Of a DNA stretch of 64,000 nucleotides, positions 36,598 through 45,458 are shown one piece after another. The stretch covers positions 4,286,001-4,350,000 of the forward strand of contig NZ_AP023032.1 in NCBI RefSeq assembly GCF_019670105.1, written 5' to 3'. This DNA comes from Agarivorans albus (GTDB taxonomy: Bacteria; Pseudomonadota; Gammaproteobacteria; Enterobacterales; Celerinatantimonadaceae). The notes beneath the pieces were generated by a model that saw nothing but the letters and a program-made list of their open reading frames with translations, did no database searches and was not told the origin of the DNA. The stretch's first letter is position 1, and each line of letters opens with the position of its first letter. The position numbers were made by a program, and so were the translations under genes.

Positions 36598-36799
36598 TCT
36601 CTTGACTCCGATAGCTCAATTTTTCCCTTGCTTCAAACTGTAGCAACAATTGAACTTTAAATTTGGTAAAACCTTACCACTGGTAAATTGATTCCGGAGC
36701 TTAACTGAAACACCGACTAGGCTGAACACAATCTAGTCAATAAATGAGAAAAAATATCAAATTTGGTTATAAACCCTCATTTTTTCGCTGCAGCGTCGC

Positions 36800-37219
36800 T
36801 TAAAAGCGACACCTTTTAAACGATAATCCTGCTACCTGAGTGGGTTGAGCAAGTTTTCGCCATACCTTTAAAAAGCCTAAGCCATGACTAAATAAACCAA
36901 TGCCCATGCCTAACATTGGCCAAAAAAACCACCACGGTCCTCCGGTTAGCCAATCAATCAAAAACAACATGCAGCTAATCAAAATATAACTCCCCGCATG
37001 GATTTTAAAGGCTAATAGTTTTTTCCATTGCGCGCGTCGCTGTTGCTGCTGTTGTTGCCACACCTTGAGCGCAGCTTCGGTTTGTTCGGCATCCAATCCA
37101 GATTGCTCGGCAATATCAAACAATTCAGACTCACTAACAAAGTTTTGTTGGTCTTGTTGCTGGCGTAAGGCCAAAGCAATAATTTGTTCTAACTGTTGCG
37201 GCGAATAACTATTGTTCAT
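36800..37219 (-). CDS. 2TM-domain protein
   Basis: 139 residues. The N-terminal half is cytoplasmic, helical and Gln-rich (IIALALRQQQDQQNFVSESELFDIAEQSGLDAEQTEAALKVWQQQQQQRRAQW). Two membrane helices follow in the pattern of the 2TM domain: FKIHAGSYILISCMLFLIDWLTGGPWWFFWPMLGMGIGLFSHGLGFL. Function unknown. A basic tail (FKRCRF) ends it. Monocistronic. Confidence 0.75.
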   Translation of the reverse strand: MNNSYSPQQLEQIIALALRQQQDQQNFVSESELFDIAEQSGLDAEQTEAALKVWQQQQQQRRAQWKKLLAFKIHAGSYILISCMLFLIDWLTGGPWWFFWPMLGMGIGLFSHGLGFLKVWRKLAQPTQVAGLSFKRCRF

Positions 37220-37582
37220 GTTGGTGTCCTAGCCCATGTAACTTTAAGTAAACATAACGCGCCAACTTGTGGCTATCGATGTTTTGCGACCGAGTGTTTA
37301 AATCGCCGATAGAAGGTTATATTCAAAGATAAGCGACACTAAAAATAGCGACTGCCCACAGTCACTCAGCAGGACAAACCAAGACAAAAAAATGACAAAA
37401 ACAAGTTAAACAAAGCATTAAACTGCAATTTTGTATAAAATAGGATTTATTAACTCAAATCAAAGCAAAGGGAAGCCTCATTCACTATGCTGGTTTGATA
37501 AGTTTATTTTTTGGTCACTTTAGGTGATTAATCACAACGAAACTAACTAAACCGGAGAGTTTAGAAAAACCTAGAGGTATAT
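37220..37582. other. Intergenic region upstream of the AbgT gene
   Basis: 363 bp with no gene. It includes the perfect 12-bp palindrome GTGATTAATCAC at 37524-37535, 48 bp before the AbgT start, and an AT-rich stretch (TTTTGTATAAAATAGGATT) likely to hold the promoter. Confidence 0.55.
37524..37535. promoter_or_regulatory. Palindrome upstream of the AbgT gene
   Basis: GTGATTAATCAC is self-complementary and lies 48 bp before the start codon. A regulator site is plausible; no adjacent regulator gene is seen. Confidence 0.35.
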
Positions 37583-39148
37583 ATGAGTTCTACCACTACC
37601 AGTGAGCCAGCCCCAAATAAGGGCGGTATCGCACGCTTCTTAGACACTATTGAGCGTGTAGGTAATAAATTGCCTGATCCAGCAATGCTATTCCTTGGAT
37701 TGATGTTTTTTGTATGGCTGCTTTCCGCCGGCCTATCTTATCTAAGTTTCAGCGAAATTGATCCTCGCAGTAGCGAAACCATCGTCATTAACAACCTGCT
37801 TAGCGCCGAGTGGCTTACCACTTGGATGACCAACATGGTTAAAATCTTCACCGGTTTTGCGCCATTGGGCGTAGTGCTCGTAGCGGTATTAGGTGTAGGC
37901 GTTGCAGAGCGCTCCGGCTACATTAACGCAGCCTTAAAAGCGATGTTAAAAGTAACGCCAGCCAAAATGATTACTCCCGCAGTAGTATTGATTGGCGTTA
38001 TTTCTAGCGTGGCTACCGATGCAGGTTACGTGGTAGTTATTCCGTTAGCTGGGGTAATTTTCCACGCTATGGGTCGCCACCCTATTGCAGGTATCACCGC
38101 TGCCTTTGCCGGTGTATCTGGCGGTTTTTGTGCAAACTTTATCCCCTCTGGTTTAGATCCTTTACTACAAAGCTTTACCCAAAGCTCGGCGCAGCTGTCT
38201 GATCCAGACATGATGGTTAACCCGCTAAATAACTGGTTCTTTGCTTCTGCTTCTTGTTTACCTATTGTGGCTACCATTTGGTACATCACCGATAAAATCG
38301 TTGAGCCTCGCCTACAAAAAAATAGCCCGATAGCCGACGACTTAGACGTAGCTTCTGACATGCATTCTACCAGCAAGCAAGAAACCTTCGCGTTTCGTGT
38401 AGCAAGCTTAGTAATGTTAGCCTTAATCGGCTTATTGGTTGCAGCCGCATGGGGAGAAGGTTCTAGCTTGCGTGACGCAGACGGCTCGCTCACCAGCTTT
38501 AGCGCACCAATGATGCAAATCATCGTGCCACTTATCTTCATCTTCTTTGTGATTCCAGGTGTGGTATTTGGCTACTTAAACGGTAGCTTCAAAAACTCTG
38601 ATGACGTAGTGGCTGCCATGTCTAAAACCATGGAAACCATGGGCCACTACATTGTTATGGCCTTCTTCTGCTCTATGTTTGTATGGGCCTTTGGCCAATC
38701 TAACATTGGCGTACTTATGGCAGTGAAAGGTGCTAACTTCCTGCAAGCCATTGGTATGGGCGCGCCCGCAACCATTGTAGGCATGATTGTGTTGGTGGTG
38801 TTAATTAACTTAGCAGTGGGTTCTTCATCAGCTAAATGGGCATTAATTTCGCCAGTTCTAGTGCCAATGCTAATGCAAATGAACATCTCACCAGACTTAG
38901 TGCAGGCCGCTTACCGCGTTGGTGATTCTAGCTCTAACATCATCACTCCATTAATGCCTTACTTCCCCTTGGTTGTAGTGTACTGTCAGAAATACGTAAA
39001 AGGCACCGGCATCGGTACTTTAGTAGCTACCATGCTGCCATATTCTATTGCTCTGGCCATTTTCTGGACGATATTCCTACTGGCTTATTGGGCACTAGGT
39101 TTACCACTGGGTCTTGGCGCAAGCTACGTATACCCAGCACCTCTGTAG
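37583..39148 (+). CDS. AbgT family transporter
   Basis: 521 residues, about a dozen membrane helices. IARFLDTIERVGNKLPDPAMLFLGLMFFVWLLSAGLSYL is the AbgT/YdaH-family N-terminus. VGVAERSGYINAALKAMLKVTPAKMITPAVV, AGVSGGFCANFIPSGLDPLLQSFTQ and YRVGDSSSNIITPLMPYFPLVV are the conserved re-entrant and pore motifs. Family members import p-aminobenzoyl-glutamate or export sulfonamides; which applies here is unknown. No abgAB hydrolase genes are nearby. AGAGGTATAT precedes the ATG; a strong terminator follows. Confidence 0.92.
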   Translation: MSSTTTSEPAPNKGGIARFLDTIERVGNKLPDPAMLFLGLMFFVWLLSAGLSYLSFSEIDPRSSETIVINNLLSAEWLTTWMTNMVKIFTGFAPLGVVLVAVLGVGVAERSGYINAALKAMLKVTPAKMITPAVVLIGVISSVATDAGYVVVIPLAGVIFHAMGRHPIAGITAAFAGVSGGFCANFIPSGLDPLLQSFTQSSAQLSDPDMMVNPLNNWFFASASCLPIVATIWYITDKIVEPRLQKNSPIADDLDVASDMHSTSKQETFAFRVASLVMLALIGLLVAAAWGEGSSLRDADGSLTSFSAPMMQIIVPLIFIFFVIPGVVFGYLNGSFKNSDDVVAAMSKTMETMGHYIVMAFFCSMFVWAFGQSNIGVLMAVKGANFLQAIGMGAPATIVGMIVLVVLINLAVGSSSAKWALISPVLVPMLMQMNISPDLVQAAYRVGDSSSNIITPLMPYFPLVVVYCQKYVKGTGIGTLVATMLPYSIALAIFWTIFLLAYWALGLPLGLGASYVYPAPL

Positions 39149-39174
39149 CAGTAAGTAATTCACTATTTGAAACT

Positions 39175-39202
39175 AAAAACGCGCCCATAGGCGCGTTTTT
39201 TA
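39175..39202. terminator. Bidirectional terminator between AbgT and TRAP genes
   Basis: AACGCGCC-CATA-GGCGCGTTTTTT with A-tract on the left: an 8-bp GC-rich stem between convergent units. Confidence 0.88.
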
Positions 39203-39215
39203 TGCTGCTTTAACC

Positions 39216-40499
39216 TTACCCCGCTAACCACATTGGCAAAGCTAAGGAGACTTGCGGAATAAATGTAGTGAGCACTAAGGCGACTAAAATAGCGATGTAA
39301 AACGGCCATATCGATTTTACTGCTGATTCCATCGGTACCTTACCCACCGCGCAGCCAACAAATAAACATGCACCCACTGGTGGCGTACATAAACCTAGCC
39401 CTAAGTTCATCATTAAAATCATGCCAAACTGCAAAGGGTCGATACCTAATGATTGCGCCACAGGCAAAAATATTGGCGTGCAAATTAATATCAACGCTGC
39501 CATGTCCATCACCATACCTAACAGCAATAACATCAGGTTAATCAGCAAAATGATCACAATCGGGTTATCGGAAATACCACTAAGAAAATCAATCATTTTG
39601 CTCGGCACTTGGAAGTAAGTAAGCATGTAAGCAAAGGCTGCCGCACAGGCGATTAACACCATCACCATCGAGGTGGTTTTCACCGAGTTAACCACCGCCG
39701 TTTTAAATTTGTCCCAGGTAAGTTGACGATAAACCACTACTGTAACCACCAGCGCGTAAATAGTGCCAAAGGCGCCAGATTCAGTCACAGTGAATACGCC
39801 CGATAACACCCCGCCCACAATAATTACTGCAGTAAGCAAACCCGGTAAGGCCACTACAAAGTGAGTAAATAGCACCACAAAACCGGGGAATTTTTCCGCT
39901 GAATAGCCGCGTTTTACTGCAACGATGTAAGCGGTAATCGCTAAACATACACACATTAATACGCCCGGCACGACGCCGGCTAGAAACAGCTGGGAAATAG
40001 AAATACCACCGCCGGCTGCTACTGCATACAAAATCATATTGTGGCTAGGCGGGATCATAATGCCGGCAATCGAAGACGTTACCGTTACATTCACTGCATA
40101 GTCTTCGTCGTAACCTTTTTTCTTCATTACCGGAATGAGGATCGAGCCTAATGCAGAAATATCGGCCACCGCCGAACCCGAAATGCCGCCAAATAACATT
40201 GAAGACATAACATTCACTACACCTAAGCCGCCGCGCACCGCTCCAACCGCCGAAGACGCAAAACGCACTAAGCGCATGGCAATACCGCCATGAAACATCA
40301 ATTCGCCAGCAAAAATAAAAAACGGGATAGCCATTAAGGAAAACACGCTAATGCCAGCAGTAATCCGCTGAAACGCAATTAGCAGCGGTAATCCTTCGTA
40401 AGCAAAAGCAGAGACCGCAGCAATGCCTAAAGCAAACGCCACTGGCGTGCCAATAATCACCCCAATTACAAACACAGCCATCAAAATAACTAAACCCAT
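39216..40499 (-). CDS. dctM: TRAP transporter large permease (DctM)
   Basis: 427 residues, about twelve helices. MGLVILMAVFVIGVIIGTPVAFALG start, FFIFAGELMFHGGIAMRLVRFASSAVGAVRGGLGVVNVMSSMLFGGISGSAVADISALGSI and IPPSHNMILYAVAAGGGISISQLFLAGVVPG are canonical DctM motifs. It is the sodium-coupled translocation subunit working with DctQ and the binding protein just upstream on the same strand. Its start lies 20 bp after the small-permease stop, with GGATTAGG before the ATG. Substrate unknown. Confidence 0.95.
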   Translation of the reverse strand: MGLVILMAVFVIGVIIGTPVAFALGIAAVSAFAYEGLPLLIAFQRITAGISVFSLMAIPFFIFAGELMFHGGIAMRLVRFASSAVGAVRGGLGVVNVMSSMLFGGISGSAVADISALGSILIPVMKKKGYDEDYAVNVTVTSSIAGIMIPPSHNMILYAVAAGGGISISQLFLAGVVPGVLMCVCLAITAYIVAVKRGYSAEKFPGFVVLFTHFVVALPGLLTAVIIVGGVLSGVFTVTESGAFGTIYALVVTVVVYRQLTWDKFKTAVVNSVKTTSMVMVLIACAAAFAYMLTYFQVPSKMIDFLSGISDNPIVIILLINLMLLLLGMVMDMAALILICTPIFLPVAQSLGIDPLQFGMILMMNLGLGLCTPPVGACLFVGCAVGKVPMESAVKSIWPFYIAILVALVLTTFIPQVSLALPMWLAG

Positions 40500-40519
40500 A
40501 ACCTAATCCTTTAGTACCG

Positions 40520-41038
40520 CTAGCGCATAAGGGCCGCTTTTACCCGATGAAATAAATGAATAAGATGACCAATTGAATAAAGCAAAACCAAGCCGCCACA
40601 TAGCATAATGGGAATAGCTCTAATCCCTTCAGGCACACCCAGCAAGGGGATGTCAGAACCCCACTTAAACAGCATTAGTTGGTAACTGTTTACCATCATT
40701 ACGCAGCCAAATATGGCCAGAGAAAGTTGCGAAATTAGCTGGAATAACTGCTGCAACCAAAAGGGGCTGCGGTCGTAAAAAAAAGATACGCCCAAGTGAG
40801 TGTTTTTATGAATACCTACCGAGGCTCCTAAAAATGCAATCAACACCACCAGCAACAGTGATAGTTGCTCTACCCAAGTGGGCGTGGAGTTCAACACATA
40901 TCGGCCAAACACCAACCAGCCAAAAGTTAGTGTAAGCACCACTAAAGCAATCCCCGCCACTAACAAGCTAAGCTGGCTTAAGTAATCAAGAAACCGATCG
41001 TAGCGCGAGCGCTTAAGCGCATCAGCTTGCTCAAACAT
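40520..41038 (-). CDS. dctQ: TRAP transporter small permease (DctQ)
   Basis: 172 residues from ATG 41038, which has AGAGGTG upstream; 12 further codons upstream are in frame but precede that ribosome binding site. Four helices, with the DctQ hallmark WLVFGRYVLNSTPTWVEQLSLLLVVLIAFLGASVGIHKNTHLGV. It is the membrane partner that links the binding protein to DctM. Middle gene of the three-gene operon. Confidence 0.93.
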   Translation of the reverse strand: MFEQADALKRSRYDRFLDYLSQLSLLVAGIALVVLTLTFGWLVFGRYVLNSTPTWVEQLSLLLVVLIAFLGASVGIHKNTHLGVSFFYDRSPFWLQQLFQLISQLSLAIFGCVMMVNSYQLMLFKWGSDIPLLGVPEGIRAIPIMLCGGLVLLYSIGHLIHLFHRVKAALMR

Positions 41039-41110
41039 AAGCACCTCTAAATAACAAAAAAGCACCACCCTCAATCAAATCACTGATTAAAGGTGGCGAC
41101 GAGAACTCGA

Positions 41111-42097
41111 TTACTTAGTGTTTTTAATCAACATAACCAAAGGTTTAAGCTCTGGGTTCTCACCCAAATACTTGTCATACACTGGTTGCATCGCTAATTG
41201 GAAAGGTTCTTTTTCGCTAATTTCGTTTAGCTTAACGCCGGCTTTAACGACCTTGTCTCGGCTAAATGCTTCGCGTTGCGCCCACAAATTTCGCTGCACT
41301 TGAGCAGACTCTTGCGCTGCTTCTATTAACATTTGCTGCTGCGCCTCTGGCAGACGTCGGAATGCACTGGCATTTACACATAGGCACTGGGGAATAATTA
41401 GATGTTGTGATAACGAGTAGTAACCGGCCACTTCAAAATGTCCCATCGATTCGTATTCAGGCCATCCATTTTCGGCACCATCAACAACACCGGTTTTAAG
41501 CGACTGATATACTTCTGCATAAGCAATTGGAGAAGGGTTACCACCTAGCGCCGATACCATGCCAGAATACAAATCATTGTTCATCACCCGCACTTTCATG
41601 CCGGTAATATCTGCAGGTTGAGTAATCGGTTTTTTGGAGTTATAAAACGAGCGCGCTCCTGCGTCGTACCAAGCTAAGCTAATTAAGCCTTTTTTCTCCA
41701 TAGCGGCATTAATTTGATCGCCTACTGCGCCATCCATCGCTTTGTGCATATGGGCGACATCGTCAAATACAAAAGGTAGCGACAATACATTAGCTTCTTT
41801 CACTATCGGACCAATAGGGCCAAGGCTAAAGTTGCCAATTTCTAAGCCGCCAATGCGCACTTGTTCAATGGCGTCGGGTTGATTGCCTAATACGCCAGCA
41901 TGGTACATTTTAATACTAAAATCGCCGTTGGATTTCTGCTCGACCAATTCAGCAAATTTATCCATGCCCACGGTGTTTGGGTAACCCGCTTTGTGAATAT
42001 TCCAGCCTTTCCACTCTGTAGCCTGTGCGCTAACACTTAAGCCTAGTGCCAAACTTAGTAAACTAGCCGAAAGTAACGCTTTGTTACGCTGTTTCAT
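41111..42097 (-). CDS. dctP: TRAP transporter substrate-binding protein (DctP)
   Basis: 328 residues from ATG 42097 (GGAGACGGGAC upstream) with signal peptide LLSASLLSLALGLSVSAQA. DctP-family features: WKGWNIHKAGYPNTVGMDKFAELVEQKSNGDFSIKMYHAGVLGNQPDAIEQVRIGGLEIG, the carboxylate-binding Arg in ITGMKVRVMNNDLYSGMVSALGGNPSPIAYAEVYQSLKTGVVDGAENGW. It captures an organic acid in the periplasm for DctQM. No adjacent catabolic gene reveals the ligand. First gene of the operon; a MITE lies in its upstream region. Confidence 0.94.
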   Translation of the reverse strand: MKQRNKALLSASLLSLALGLSVSAQATEWKGWNIHKAGYPNTVGMDKFAELVEQKSNGDFSIKMYHAGVLGNQPDAIEQVRIGGLEIGNFSLGPIGPIVKEANVLSLPFVFDDVAHMHKAMDGAVGDQINAAMEKKGLISLAWYDAGARSFYNSKKPITQPADITGMKVRVMNNDLYSGMVSALGGNPSPIAYAEVYQSLKTGVVDGAENGWPEYESMGHFEVAGYYSLSQHLIIPQCLCVNASAFRRLPEAQQQMLIEAAQESAQVQRNLWAQREAFSRDKVVKAGVKLNEISEKEPFQLAMQPVYDKYLGENPELKPLVMLIKNTK

Positions 42098-42190
42098 GTC
42101 CCGTCTCCAAATCATCCATAATTCACGCGCGCACAATCCAAACCTTGGAACAGCTGAGCGAGCAGCATAGATTGGCAACGCCAATCACTA

Positions 42191-42452
42191 GGGTCTGTTG
42201 ATCTTTGCTGATGGTTTTTGCAGCAATTTATTAGCCATTTAGGCAAGGCAGTGAGTGTGCAGTTAAGTGGGCTTAATAATCACTCGCTAACGCTGAATAA
42301 ATGGCTAAGAAATGCTGCCCAATGGGTTCGGATAAGCGAACTTTACTCTTTGTTAAGCACTTCTTGCTTAGCCCACTAGGCTTCTAAGTGCTCGCCGCGA
42401 TTAAAGCCCGCTTATCTCGAACAAAATTTCAACACCAAAGATCAACAGCCCC
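42191..42452. mobile_element. 262-bp MITE-like element, copy 1
   Basis: Starts GGGTCTGTTGATCTTTG and ends CAAAGATCAACAGCCCC, near-perfect terminal inverted repeats of about 17 bp. TA precedes it; the right flank is TG. It differs at 13 of 262 positions by eye from copy 2 at 48829-49090. No coding frame. The internal arm GATAAGCGAACTTTA mismatches its partner TAAAGCCCGCTTATC at two bases, so this copy is more degenerate. It lies between the TRAP operon promoter and the pentapeptide-repeat gene. Confidence 0.88.
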
Positions 42453-42623
42453 TGGTAATACAATATTGCTAATGATTAGATTTTAGACAAGCTGAATAGC
42501 AAATATTTATAAAGTAAATGCGAACAACACATCAAATAGACGAAAGGAGTAGAAGAGCAATAGCTAAACTAAGAGCCACGCCACAGATTAGTATTACTTT
42601 ATGATGTAAAGAAATTTAGTCGG

Positions 42624-43415
42624 CTAGTTATCGGGATACACCACCATCCCTAAGCTTTCTATTAAGGCCTCCATTTGCCAGCTAAAAATCTTTACCCCAG
42701 ACAAATCTATCTGGCGTATATCAATACCGGCAATATCAGCATTACGTAAATCAGCTTGAAACAACTGTAAACCTTGGTAAGTGCTTGGCGAAAATATGCT
42801 AGCGCTAAGATTCGCGCCCTCAAGGTTTACTCGGTTTAGCACAGCTTCACTCAAGTTACAGCCATGCAAATCGCACTTAGCTAAGTTAACCCCTTCAAAA
42901 TCGCTCAAACTAAAGTTGCTATGGCTAAGATTGGCAGCACTAAATACTACTTTTCTGCTCACGGCCTTGGAGAAGTCGGCAAACTCAAAGCGGCAGCCTT
43001 GCGCATGACAATGCTCAATCACCACATCAAATAACTCAGCTCGGCTAAAGTTAGCAGTAGAAATATCGCAGGCTTTAAATTCGGCTTGGCAAAGGTCTGC
43101 ACCGCTAAAGTCACAAGCGCGTTGGCGTTTTCGGTCGTATAAGCCGCAGTTAATAAATCGGCTCGCAGTTAAAACCGCCCCACTAAAATTACAATTAAGC
43201 AGCTGGCAACGTTCAAAACTCAGCTCGGTTAAATTAGCTTCACTAAAATCGCAATCCACAAAAATACACTGGCTAAAGCTAAGGTTAGTTTGCTCAAGCA
43301 TACTCCAGTCTAATTCACAGAATTGACGATGCTCAACTAAGCCCTCGTTATCACTTGGCTCGAACAGATATTCGACAGGCTGTTTGGCTGCCAACAGGGT
43401 GGTAGGCTCTGTCAT
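42624..43415 (-). CDS. Qnr-like pentapeptide-repeat protein
   Basis: 263 residues of pentapeptide repeats (A/C-D/N-F/L-x-x), no signal peptide. Residues from about 48 align without gaps, from memory, to Qnr proteins: GLYDRKRQRACDF (loop A region of Qnr, YDRESQKG in QnrB1), VVIEHCHAQGCRF, the loop B region near 149-160 (KAVSRKVVFSAA), and the terminal DIRQIDLSGVK...QMEALIESLG. The first roughly 47 residues are an extension carrying additional repeats. Qnr proteins mimic DNA and bind type II topoisomerases, protecting them from quinolones. GGAAGCATC precedes the ATG. It starts 12 bp after topB on the same strand. It is chromosomal here and not a known resistance allele. Confidence 0.85.
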   Translation of the reverse strand: MTEPTTLLAAKQPVEYLFEPSDNEGLVEHRQFCELDWSMLEQTNLSFSQCIFVDCDFSEANLTELSFERCQLLNCNFSGAVLTASRFINCGLYDRKRQRACDFSGADLCQAEFKACDISTANFSRAELFDVVIEHCHAQGCRFEFADFSKAVSRKVVFSAANLSHSNFSLSDFEGVNLAKCDLHGCNLSEAVLNRVNLEGANLSASIFSPSTYQGLQLFQADLRNADIAGIDIRQIDLSGVKIFSWQMEALIESLGMVVYPDN

Positions 43416-43427
43416 AGCGATGCTTCC

Positions 43428-45407
43428 TTATGCTGCAGGCTTAGCTTTGCGTGAGGTCTTTTTGGCTGAACTTCCCGCGCGCTTGGTATAGCTTCGGCTG
43501 CCGCCTTTATTGTTGGTTCGCTTTTTTCGATAAGCTTTGTTGCTAGCAGGTTTAGCCAAACCAGCAAAAGCTTGCGCATTTACACTAGCACTCTGCTCAA
43601 CCAATTGGCTCAGCTGACCTTGCATGCCTTGCATAAAACCTTGGTAGCTTTGGGCTTTTTGACTAATGGCATTAAGTTGGGTTTCCCAGTGGGCGGTCAT
43701 GTCTGGCCAAGTGCACAACGCTGGGAGCGCATTGATTAAGGCCTTGCCACTGTCACTGGCATGAATTTGTTTAGCCTGGCGCAGTAAAAAGCCACGCTTG
43801 AATAACAGCTCTAAAATGCCTGCTCGCGTAGCTTCGGTGCCTAAGCCATCGGTATCTTTTAACACCGCTTTTAAGCTGGGATCTTGCACGTATTTAGCAA
43901 TGCCGGTCATAGCGGCTAGCAAGGTGGCATCGGTAAAGGCTTTTGGAGGCTGGGTTTGTTTATCTAGCACTCTAGCATCCACACACTGCAGCACTTGCCC
44001 TTGCTTTAGCGGCGGCAGAGTAGCCATGTCTTCTGCCGACTTTTTCTGCGGAAACAATGCCTTCCAACCTAGCTCTTTAATCTGGTTAGCGGTGGCTTTA
44101 AAGTGCCCATCGGCAATAACAATATTGGCCTCGGTATGGGCGTACTGATAATGCGGATAAAACTGTAGTAGATATTGGCGGGCAATCAGCTCATACACAT
44201 TGCGTTCAGCCTCACCTAATTTCGCCACTGCATAACGCTTCTCGGTAGGAATAATCGCATGGTGGGCTTCAACTTTAGCATCATTCCAAGCCTTGCTGCG
44301 TTTAGTTAAATCGGCGTCTACACAGGCCTTTTCTAGGTGCTGACTATTAGCCTGAATAGCAGCTACCACCTTAGGCGCTTCAGCATGATGCTGCTTGGGT
44401 AGATAACGGCTATCGGAGCGAGGGTAAGTAATTAAGTTATGTCGCTCGTACAAACCCTGACATATATCCAAAACCTGTTTGGCGCTATAAGCAAAACGTT
44501 TGGCTGCATCAATTTGCAAACTGGATAAATTGTAAGGCAGCGGTGGCGCTTGTTGTTTATCTTGCTGTTTAAGTGATTGCACCAAGCCCGCTTGCTGATT
44601 CACCCGTTTAACTACATGCTCTGCCAGAGGCCGGCTAAGCACCCGCCCTTCTTCATCTTGATAAGGTTCGCAAGCTTCACTAGGTTGCCACAGCGCGGTA
44701 AAAGCTTCTGCTTGCTCGGTGTGCAGATGAGCTTCTACTTGGTAATACGGGCGACTAACAAATTCGGCGATCTCTTGGTCACGCCGTACCACTAAACCCA
44801 AAATAGGGGTTTGTACTCGCCCAACCGACAGAACTCCTGAGTAACCTTGCTGCTGGCCTTTTAGGGTATAAGCGCGAGTTAGATTAATGCCATATAACCA
44901 ATCGGCGCGAGAGCGCGCCAATGCAGAGGTAGAAAGTGCAGAAAACTCTTGATTGGATTTTAGCTGTTTTAAGGCGCGACTTACTGCCGCTGGGTTTAAA
45001 TCACTAATCAACAAACGCTGACATTGCTGCTTAAGAGTCACTTTGGCTTTGCTGTGTTCAATCACTAAATCTACCAACAATTGGCCTTCACGGTCTGGAT
45101 CACCGGCATGTACAATACTGCTGGCTTGTTTCACTAAGCTTTTAATCGCTTTAAGCTGCGAAGCGGTTTTAGATTTGGCTTTCCACTGCCATTTGTCGGG
45201 GAAAATAGGTAAGTGTTCTAAGCGCCATTGCTTAAATTTGGCGTCGTAATGTTCTGGTTCGGCTTGCTCCAACAAGTGACCAATGCACCAAGTAACGCAA
45301 TCGCCATTGGCCAGCTGAATATAGCCATTATGCTTTTGTTGAGGTTTAGGCAATACCGCGGCGATGGCGCGGGCAAGGCTGGGTTTTTCGGCAATATATA
45401 AACGCAA
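43428..45407 (-). CDS. topB: DNA topoisomerase III
   Basis: 659 residues, close to E. coli TopB. The Toprim domain begins MRLYIAEKPSLARAIA; DPDREGQLLVD binds Mg2+. The active Tyr is in LITYPRSDSRYLP near residue 330. DGLGTEATRAGILELLFKRG is the conserved C-terminal core, and the final 55 residues are Lys/Arg-rich. It is a type IA enzyme that decatenates replication intermediates. TTG start at 45407, the only frame start giving the canonical N-terminus. The downstream Qnr-like gene begins 12 bp after its stop, so the two are almost certainly cotranscribed. Confidence 0.96.
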   Translation of the reverse strand: MRLYIAEKPSLARAIAAVLPKPQQKHNGYIQLANGDCVTWCIGHLLEQAEPEHYDAKFKQWRLEHLPIFPDKWQWKAKSKTASQLKAIKSLVKQASSIVHAGDPDREGQLLVDLVIEHSKAKVTLKQQCQRLLISDLNPAAVSRALKQLKSNQEFSALSTSALARSRADWLYGINLTRAYTLKGQQQGYSGVLSVGRVQTPILGLVVRRDQEIAEFVSRPYYQVEAHLHTEQAEAFTALWQPSEACEPYQDEEGRVLSRPLAEHVVKRVNQQAGLVQSLKQQDKQQAPPLPYNLSSLQIDAAKRFAYSAKQVLDICQGLYERHNLITYPRSDSRYLPKQHHAEAPKVVAAIQANSQHLEKACVDADLTKRSKAWNDAKVEAHHAIIPTEKRYAVAKLGEAERNVYELIARQYLLQFYPHYQYAHTEANIVIADGHFKATANQIKELGWKALFPQKKSAEDMATLPPLKQGQVLQCVDARVLDKQTQPPKAFTDATLLAAMTGIAKYVQDPSLKAVLKDTDGLGTEATRAGILELLFKRGFLLRQAKQIHASDSGKALINALPALCTWPDMTAHWETQLNAISQKAQSYQGFMQGMQGQLSQLVEQSASVNAQAFAGLAKPASNKAYRKKRTNNKGGSRSYTKRAGSSAKKTSRKAKPAA

Positions 45408-45458
45408 TGGACTACAACAACTGTGATTTTATACAGTTATTGTAGCCACTTTTAACAC

